Shown here one piece after another: positions 22,672 to 28,563 of a DNA stretch of 28,563 bases. The notes below the pieces were generated by a model. That model had not been told where the DNA came from. It ran no database searches and saw only the letters and a program-made list of their open reading frames with translations. Source of the stretch: Didymodactylos carnosus (taxonomy: Eukaryota > Rotifera > Eurotatoria > Philodinida > Philodinidae); NCBI GenBank assembly GCA_905250885.1, contig CAJNOQ010001784.1, positions 1 through 28,563 of the forward strand, given 5' to 3'. The position numbers were made by a program, and so were the translations under genes. How positions within the stretch are numbered: position 1 is the first letter of the stretch; each line of letters opens with the position of its first letter.

Positions 22672-24134
22672 TTAAACCCAACCGGGATGAAGCAGAAATG
22701 TGGAACCAATTTTTCTCTGCGTTGTAGTAAATATTGAACCCATTCGTAAATCTCTTGAAGCATCATCACCATAAATTGAATTATAACGACTAAATTGACG
22801 TGGTGTATATTGATGACGCATAACTCGCCAACTACTCGATTCAAATACGCGTGTAAAACGATCATTTTTTCCTGTACGATTACGTCCAAATCTTGAACGA
22901 TATCTATAGAAGAAAACAGATATAAAGAGAAAGAGCTATATTTCCAAATATCTTAAATTTCGTTGTGATTATTCATAAAATTAATTGAAAATCTTTTTCT
23001 TACTTTTTCAGATTGTCTAAGATATCATCTAATGATTTTCCATGAGATGGATCAATTGCTTTATCAAGTTCTTTGTCATTATTTATTTTTTCCAAAAATC
23101 CATAAACGACACGTTGATCTTAGTAAGATTAAATGTGTAAATAAACTAGACAAAAAGAAATTAACTAAAGAAAAATACCTGGTGTTTTCGCTTTCTCAAA
23201 CCATGTTTCTAAATAGCAAAACTAGAGTAGTAATGATGATGAATTTATTCAATATGTGTCTATTACCTATTTTATCTCCAACATCTGTCCAATCCATCGA
23301 GGCTGATTTAAATAATCTGCTTGACGGTGTTCGTTCTAATAAAACTGATTGCGACGGTTTAAACGAAACACAGTCTCTACACAGACCAGCACTTCCTCGA
23401 CTTGACTACAATTATGCGTAAAATAATTTATATGATTATGAACTAAATTATTATTATTATTATTAGTTAATAACATTTAGAGCTTCTGATAATGAAAAAT
23501 ATGCATTACAAAACGTTCAAGTGGATGATTTAGAGCAAAATGGTAACTTTGTTCATTTTGCCGGCTATCTGTCTCTTTATTATATGTACACAGCATGAAA
23601 AACCTTCAAAAATCTTAACGAATCACACTAATAATAAGATACTGAGATCTGAAATACTTTGGTCTCCTCATTTTGGTTAATTCCTTCAAGGTAAACAATT
23701 CAATGGTAAGACATATCCTCTAGTGTTATTAGTCTAATAAAGCACTGAACTACAATTTGACTACAAACATACTGGAGTACGGGGTTTTGCACCGTTTCGT
23801 GGAATGTTATTAATATTGTCATCCGCAGTATTAACATGAAATGGTTGTTTGCACCGAACACATGTTTGAATTCCATTGGCAATCGGTGGTACTGAAAAAT
23901 TATGTAAGAAAATTTTTTAAATAATTATTGTCAGTGGTGTTACTATCATTACGTACGAGTAAATGTCTGTTGTGACTGACATCGTACTTCTCCTAACTCT
24001 GAACGACATCGAGATTCTCGATCTGATTTTTCAACTTTACAAAATGTAAAGATATGTGAACAAGTTACTTTAAAAATATCACTATTTTACTTACTTGGAT
24101 AATTTTCATTTCGCGCAACGTACTCACTAGACAT
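22672..24134 (-). CDS. Unrecognised protein with two CxxC pairs
   Basis: Seven exons: 24134-24095, 24034-23957, 23891-23773, 23405-23267, 23208-23179, 23118-23004 and 22903-22672. The introns are 58-100 bp apart from one of 367 bp. Phases close, giving 250 aa. C50-x2-C53 (TCVRCKQPF) and C88-x2-C91 (GLCRDC) could form one zinc site. The C-terminal half is folded-looking, with DWTDVGDKIGETWFEKAKTP, an acidic/basic helix (SLDDILDNLKKYRSRFGRNR) and a basic tail ending LLHPGWV. There is no signal peptide or membrane segment. I do not recognise the family. Exon 6 is read from the first in-frame acceptor (23118), which adds VVYGFLEKINND; a later acceptor would shorten it. A possible 61-bp 5' UTR intron spans 24155-24215. 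Confidence 0.8.
23448..23465. repeat. ATT trinucleotide repeat
   Basis: Six or so ATT units in the 367-bp third intron of the CxxC gene. A simple microsatellite. Confidence 0.7.
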
Positions 24135-24550
24135 TATACCGTCAATTTAGATACCTTCGTAGATGAATATAAAAGATCGATCATATGAAAAACTATGTAT
24201 ATCAAAGATACTTACGCGAAAACAATAATAATATTCCACCAAAACGAAAACAATCCTCTCAATTGAATATGTTGATTTTTATCATGTGTGCCTCTACTTT
24301 TTCAAATAATTGTTTGCTCGATTAATGGATACAAATCGAATTCATAATCCCATTTAGTTGAGAATAATAAAGAGTGAAACATATAACAAACAAAAAGAAG
24401 TATGCAACTGTTTAACTAATCTTATTTCTTTAACTTTAAAGAAAAATTTTACTTCACAGATTAAAATGAGCATACAGCTGTTCAAGATTGTTGTCCTTTA
24501 GAGTCTGTCTGTTATATTGATATACAAGTTATTCACTTTGTCCTTGTTTA

Positions 24551-24794
24551 CCCATTGCGTCAAAAGCGCCTAACTTTTGCTGATTTACCGCAATTTTGAC
24601 GTAAAATTGTGATTGACAAGCAAAAAAACTTGCCGGTTAATCGTGCAATTTATTGCACGCGATTAATTGCACGATTAACCGGCGATTATTTTGTGTGTTG
24701 TCACAGAAACACAGCAGAAAAATCGCAATTAATCACAATTTTACGTCAAAATCACGATAAATCGGCAAAAGTTAGGCGATTTTGACGCTATGGG
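24551..24794. mobile_element. 244-bp MITE with TA target duplication
   Basis: Terminal arms of 64 bp (24551-24614 and 24731-24794) begin cccat(t/a)gcgtcaaaa and match at all but about six positions. TA flanks it on both sides (24549-24550 and 24795-24796). A second, perfect 19-bp inverted repeat sits at the centre (24632-24650 with 24665-24683, gccggttaatcgtgcaatt). There is no coding capacity. A Tc1/mariner-type or similar TA-targeting transposase is the likely mover, by inference from the TA. Confidence 0.8.
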
Positions 24795-25184
24795 TAACGA
24801 TTTGAAATTGATATTTCTGTTCACATATATGTAACAAATGTACGATAAAACCATTTAATCAACAAATGCACACTATTCTTCTTGTAGTCGTTCATTGATA
24901 GATACATCCAAATTTATTTAAATTCAGTTCTTATACCATCTGCAGAAGGCTACTTTTGCAATGTAATACTATTAAATGAGATTTTTGTGCTGAAATAAAA
25001 GTGATGACCAGATAATATTTAATTTACTTGTCACCGTAAATCAATAGTTAATAAATGTATAAAAAAAGAAAAAAAAACTTCAATTAAAGTTACCGTATTA
25101 ATTACATTATTAGCTTTTTTCAAAATAATTTTATGGTTCTGAAGTAGATTTGTCTGTGAGTTATCATTTATATACACCTTTCGG

Positions 25185-26002
25185 ATGAAAAGGTTATATA
25201 TTCGATCAGTGAAGCTATTTAAAAATGTGAGTAATCACATCGAAGCAATTAACGGCAGGTTATAATGACATAATCTCCAATCGTTATTTTTGTTTTGCTT
25301 TGTATTTTATATAATGACTGGATTCATTGTGATAAAAAAAGGACATAAACATGTATTTAAGATTAATCTCTAATGATTCCAATTTTCATTAATATAAGGT
25401 GACGGACAGATATAGAACAGTGTAGGTTTTTGTAACATTTAACTGTGAATAACCTTATAATCTCCTCGCTTCAACCGGATATCTATTTTCATTTGTATGT
25501 TCACAGAATCATATATGAAATGAGAACGATGAAACCTTGTGAATAGAACTGCTAAATTTGTTCATCGTAATTGTGAAGATGTTCTTCTCTATATTTAGAC
25601 ATATATGTCGAAGAAAATACATCACTTAAGTCATCTATAGCATGTTGCTTCTCTTTTTTTCCTTTTATTTTCTTTTTTTTCTTTCTATTTTCTCAGCGAC
25701 TGACTTGTTTATTGATTCAACATTTCGTTGTATGCAAACAGCTAAAAAATGATTATGGGAAAACTACGACACATGAAAAATAGTTCTTCCGAGTAAACAA
25801 ATAATTGAAATAAATTAATTTTAATCTCTTTTTGTTTTACCATTATTACAGCAATGTGAGGAAACCAAAGTAAGTTCTTGATGTGTAAATGTACTGGATT
25901 GATTAATCACTAAACTCATAGTGTATCACCATCTCACTACAGTATGTTTATCGTAATCTATATGATCATGATTTATCTCCACGTACTCTATTAAATGTGT
26001 AA
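25185..26002 (+). pseudogene. Possible short exons of an unknown plus-strand gene
   Basis: Three candidate exons fit in phase 0. 25185-25226 runs ATG to a GTGAGT donor. 25852-25869 is an 18-bp microexon between a strong pyrimidine-tract acceptor and a GTAAGT donor, encoding QCEETK. 25943-26002 follows a cactacag acceptor, encodes YVYRNLYDHDLSPRTLLNV and ends in TAA. Codon use in the last exon resembles the genuine genes nearby (TTA, CCA, CGT, ACT). The joined product is only 39 aa, so this may be the tail of a longer or decayed gene, or chance. The first exon is the weakest. Confidence 0.22.
25650..25695. repeat. Pyrimidine-rich low-complexity tract
   Basis: A C/T run on the plus strand with T-blocks of up to eight. 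Low complexity. Confidence 0.6.
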
Positions 26003-26444
26003 AGAAGTTGAATGTATAAGAAGTGGAAGTTGCGCAGATCTTTCGCACTCTTACTGTATTGAAAATCGCCTTGAAAGTTTGGTTTTTTTCAGTCGTTGAA
26101 GTTGTAAGCATCACGTGACTGGTTTTGTAAACATAAATCAGCTCTATCTCTAGTGTATGCTAATAACGATAACAGCATGTGGAAATGAAGAGGGAAAATG
26201 CTGAGCTCTGACTTGTTCCTGCAAAATGAGCAATCGTTGATTACTCATTACGTTATAAATACTCTCGGTTTAAGCGTAAGCACCAACATATTTTCTTTTT
26301 TTGTTTACAAGAAAATCTGCTACAACTCGCATTTTGAAAGCTTTGCATTCTTCTTACTCTCTTTCACGAACTTTGCTTCCAAATTCCGCAGTATAAACGC
26401 TTGATTCTTCGTATCAAAACGCCATTGTCCGCTGAATTTACTTA

Positions 26445-26499
26445 CAAAGTCAGAGACTCTGACTTTGTCAGAGTCTGAGTCAGAGTCTGAGTCAGAGTT
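26445..26499. repeat. Palindrome plus 12-bp tandem repeat
   Basis: 26445-26467 is a perfect odd palindrome (caaagtcagag, a, ctctgactttg). It runs directly into about 2.6 copies of the 12-bp unit gtcagagtctga (26467-26499), so the agtcagag word recurs in both orientations. It looks like a minisatellite seed that arose from the hairpin. Confidence 0.75.
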
Positions 26500-27012
26500 T
26501 CAAGCGCAGGTTTTCAATCAATTGTTCAGGTTAGGACGATAAATTAGTACGTTTTGCGATTTAAAGGAATTATGTCTCAGAGCGTTTTGTATGTCAAAAC
26601 TTGCGTATTTTTAGACAAATCAGGTATTTACTCTCATTTTTAAGATTTTTCGATTTACTCCGAAATCGGAGAACCTCCTCCCTGTTTCTTGTACTTCGAG
26701 GTATCTCTGAGTACTAAAACAACCTATTTATGACCTATTCATCTGATTCTCATTGACTGAAAAAGAAAGTTTTGAAATTTTCTTGAATATACATGCTATC
26801 GCTCTGCAATAGCCCAACTAAGAGTATTATATAACTAGAGTAGTATATAAAAACTGACAACTATTTGTGCATAAAGAAACGACCGTTCTTCTTTTCTTCT
26901 TCAAAGAGAATAAAAAAAGAAAAAAAATTCTGATGTTCACATCATGCAATCCATGGTAATTGGTTGGAGTTAACCCGATTCTTTTCTTTTCTCTTTATTC
27001 CATAAATGTCAT

Positions 27013-27052
27013 AAAGTATATATCATCTTGTACAAAAATATAACATATATAG
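27013..27052 (+). promoter_or_regulatory. TATA-like motifs upstream of the secreted-peptide candidate
   Basis: Two TATA-like words, near 27017-27022 and 27046-27051, lie roughly 50 and 20 bases before the ATG at 27070. The first is spaced correctly for a short 5' UTR. In AT-rich DNA such motifs are common by chance. Confidence 0.2.
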
Positions 27053-27069
27053 AGAAGGTTGGGACAGTT

Positions 27070-27690
27070 ATGAGCACGCGTCAAATTTTTCTTCTCATTT
27101 TGTCAATTGGTCTAAACTATTCCGGAAATTCATTACCGGTAATTAGTGTCATTCAATTTACAGTTAATCCATCGGCATACGTTAAATGGGTCTGATTACT
27201 CTAGCCTACTCTAATACTTCGCTTTGATTAATAGTACTAACACTAAAATCATTACCATATTTGAAAAAACACTTTTAGTTTGTTACAGTAGTTTCTTGAA
27301 AAAACATTTCATTCTGTTACTAATGAAATTTTTGCTTCTGTCTTATATTGCGGATGTTCGCTCCCATAATAATCTATTTTTTTCAAAATTATAGGATTGC
27401 TTCATAAAATCCATTTTTCGGAAGAGATATCAAACTAACAAAGAAAGTTGTTCAGGAAACAGAATCAGTATCTCAACGCTCTATCAATTAGCTATCTGTA
27501 TACAAAGGTAAGATTTAATTGCAAAGCATACTCGATTCTTTGAGTAGACCATTATTTAAGAAGTCTAAAGTTCGTTCACATTGTTAGAAAATGCACAGAG
27601 AATAATAACGGATTTTATCATAGATACATTTCTTTTGCAATTCTGCCCAAACCTTCCTTTCTTTCCTTCAAAACACGACTTTCCTTCTAA
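27070..27690 (+). CDS. Candidate small secreted four-cysteine peptide
   Basis: Three exons, 27070-27138, 27395-27507 and 27588-27690, with introns of 256 and 80 bp. Phases 0 and 2 close, giving 94 aa. Exon 1 encodes a textbook signal peptide (MSTRQIFLLILSIGLNYSGN: basic start, hydrophobic core, small residues) and ends CCG|GTAATT. Exon 2 follows an attatag acceptor and ends AAAG|GTAAG. The mature part would hold exactly four cysteines (C25, C42, C58, C63), a pattern that could form two disulfides, plus a Lys-Arg pair (33-34) suitable for prohormone cleavage. I do not recognise the family; a peptide hormone or a secreted defence-type peptide is a guess. It is the only substantial plus-strand gene candidate in the window. 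It rests on splice grammar and composition alone. Confidence 0.42.
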
Positions 27691-28208
27691 AGTGTACTAT
27701 ACAACAGATCAGCAACAATTTTTCCATATGCACACATATAATTTCCACTATATTAGATATTTTCGATACGTATATCTTTATTTCTGAATTTAAATTTACA
27801 GCCGACTGAAAGATTTTTCTCTTTGTGCCTGTAACCGGAGATATCGACTATCTAGTACAGTATTGTGAGAACTACTATTAGTCTAATCTGGTTTAAACCA
27901 TTTTATTAGAGAATAAATGCAGAAATATAAGTGAAAGCTCAAGAATTATACTCTCAAAGACTTAAAATCTCAATAGATACATTGTAATTAGCTTAATATA
28001 CTCTAATATAGAAAAGGCTACACGCAAGATTCATCACTTTCATTATCTAATTAGTGTCAACGACAGTATATACGTCAAAGTCATGTTTTCCACCATCTCC
28101 AGCTGCAGTTTGTACATAATAAACGTGCTATGTGAGCAATCAAGGAAACAACTGGTTTCCTAGATTTTATACATTCAGTTAAGAGAATAGTTACATATAG
28201 AGTAACTT

Positions 28209-28413
28209 GGGGTAATTCCGATCAGTGGTTTAAGTTTTTGTAGTATTTTTGATAGCATAAAGCTATTTTAGAACGGAAAAAACTGCTATTGCATAGATAG
28301 ATAGATGCGAGTCTTAGCTATCTATTCATTAAAAAATTTCCTAAAAGTTCATTATGGTTAATTAGTTTCGTGAGTTTTCCAGCGCAATTTCGGCTGGTGA
28401 TCGGAATTACCCC
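28209..28413. mobile_element. 205-bp element with 16-bp terminal inverted repeats
   Basis: ggggtaattccgatca opens the element (28209-28224), and its exact complement closes it (28398-28413). The interior is AT-rich and non-coding. Only AAAT separates it from a third, forward copy of the same 16-mer at 28418-28433, making a perfect 36-bp palindromic junction. The neighbour continues past the window edge. The class is unknown; a MITE is likely. Confidence 0.7.
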
Positions 28414-28417
28414 AAAT

Positions 28418-28563
28418 GGGGTAATTCCGATCAGTCTGCCGAACGCTTCATTTTGTAGGAAAATGTTTTCTCTACCAAAATGAAGTGCTACAAAAATTTT
28501 AATGTTTTATATAGAGAAAATACAATAAATCGAAAACGCACTATAATCATAGAAAAATAATCG
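28418..28563 (+). mobile_element. Start of a second copy of the 16-bp TIR element
   Basis: The forward TIR at 28418-28433 opens what looks like a second unit (next bases gtctgccgaacgc), but its interior differs from the first unit and its end lies outside the window. It could also be a solo TIR. Confidence 0.4.

Larger units (their letters stand above)
24135..27069. other. Gene-poor interval with MITE and possible exon remnants
   Basis: This lies between the CxxC gene and the candidate secreted-peptide gene. It holds the TA-flanked MITE at 24551-24794, pyrimidine-rich tracts near 25650-25695, possible short plus-strand exons at 25185-26002 (listed separately), the palindrome and tandem repeat at 26445-26499, and a small ctccga-aa-tcggag hairpin near 26659-26672. 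Confidence 0.5.
27691..28563. other. Right-end flank with inverted-repeat element
   Basis: AT-rich DNA after the secreted-peptide candidate, with an AATAAA on the plus strand near 27912 that could serve that gene. The last 360 bases are occupied by the TIR element at 28209-28413 and the start of a second copy. A short ATAG repeat lies near 28296-28308. No other gene is visible. Confidence 0.5.

Noticed and set aside
22647-22889. Minus-strand 80-aa frame MDVIVQEKM
   Set aside because: Wrong-frame shadow of the last exon of the CxxC gene.
23032-23421. Plus-strand 129-aa frame, one of the longest plus-strand frames
   Set aside because: Antisense to exons 4-6 of the CxxC gene, whose splice phases close.

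Overview
The window looks like nuclear DNA of a small invertebrate animal. It is very AT-rich. It carries genes split by many short GT-AG introns, most of them 53-65 bp, and the recognisable products are animal housekeeping and neuronal-trafficking proteins. AT content, intron size and abundant short inverted-repeat elements fit a bdelloid rotifer of the Rotaria type, but that is inference; nothing here fixes the species. There are no bacterial-style operons, no rRNA or tRNA gene that I can support, and no CRISPR array.

Five multi-exon genes all lie on the minus strand, and every splice phase closes when the exons are joined by hand. From right to left they are: an unnamed 250-aa protein with two CxxC pairs (22672-24134); an unnamed 383-aa basic, Ser/Thr/Lys-rich protein with a KEN motif (18136-20220); a 618-aa ankyrin-DHHC palmitoyltransferase of the ZDHHC17/HIP14 type (11482-14506); a 412-aa choline/ethanolamine phosphotransferase of the CEPT1 type (4516-9607); and a 359-aa NudE-family protein of the NDE1/NDEL1 type (841-2651). 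They share orientation but no obvious pathway. CEPT1 and ZDHHC17 are both endomembrane enzymes, and NDE1 is a dynein/LIS1 cofactor.

The right end (24.2-28.6 kb) is gene-poor. On the plus strand it holds a plausible three-exon gene for a 94-aa secreted peptide with four cysteines (27070-27690) and a weaker set of short exons (25185-26002).

Non-coding DNA is rich in inverted-repeat elements. They include a 608-bp foldback MITE with 205-bp arms, inserted at a TA inside one arm of an older inverted repeat in CEPT1 intron 6; an 83-bp-arm foldback at 3732-4040; a TA-flanked 244-bp MITE at 24551-24794; a hairpin at 21501-21538; and a TIR element that meets a second copy head-on at the right edge. 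A roughly 57% GC island at 15676-15795 stands out from the AT-rich background and is unexplained.
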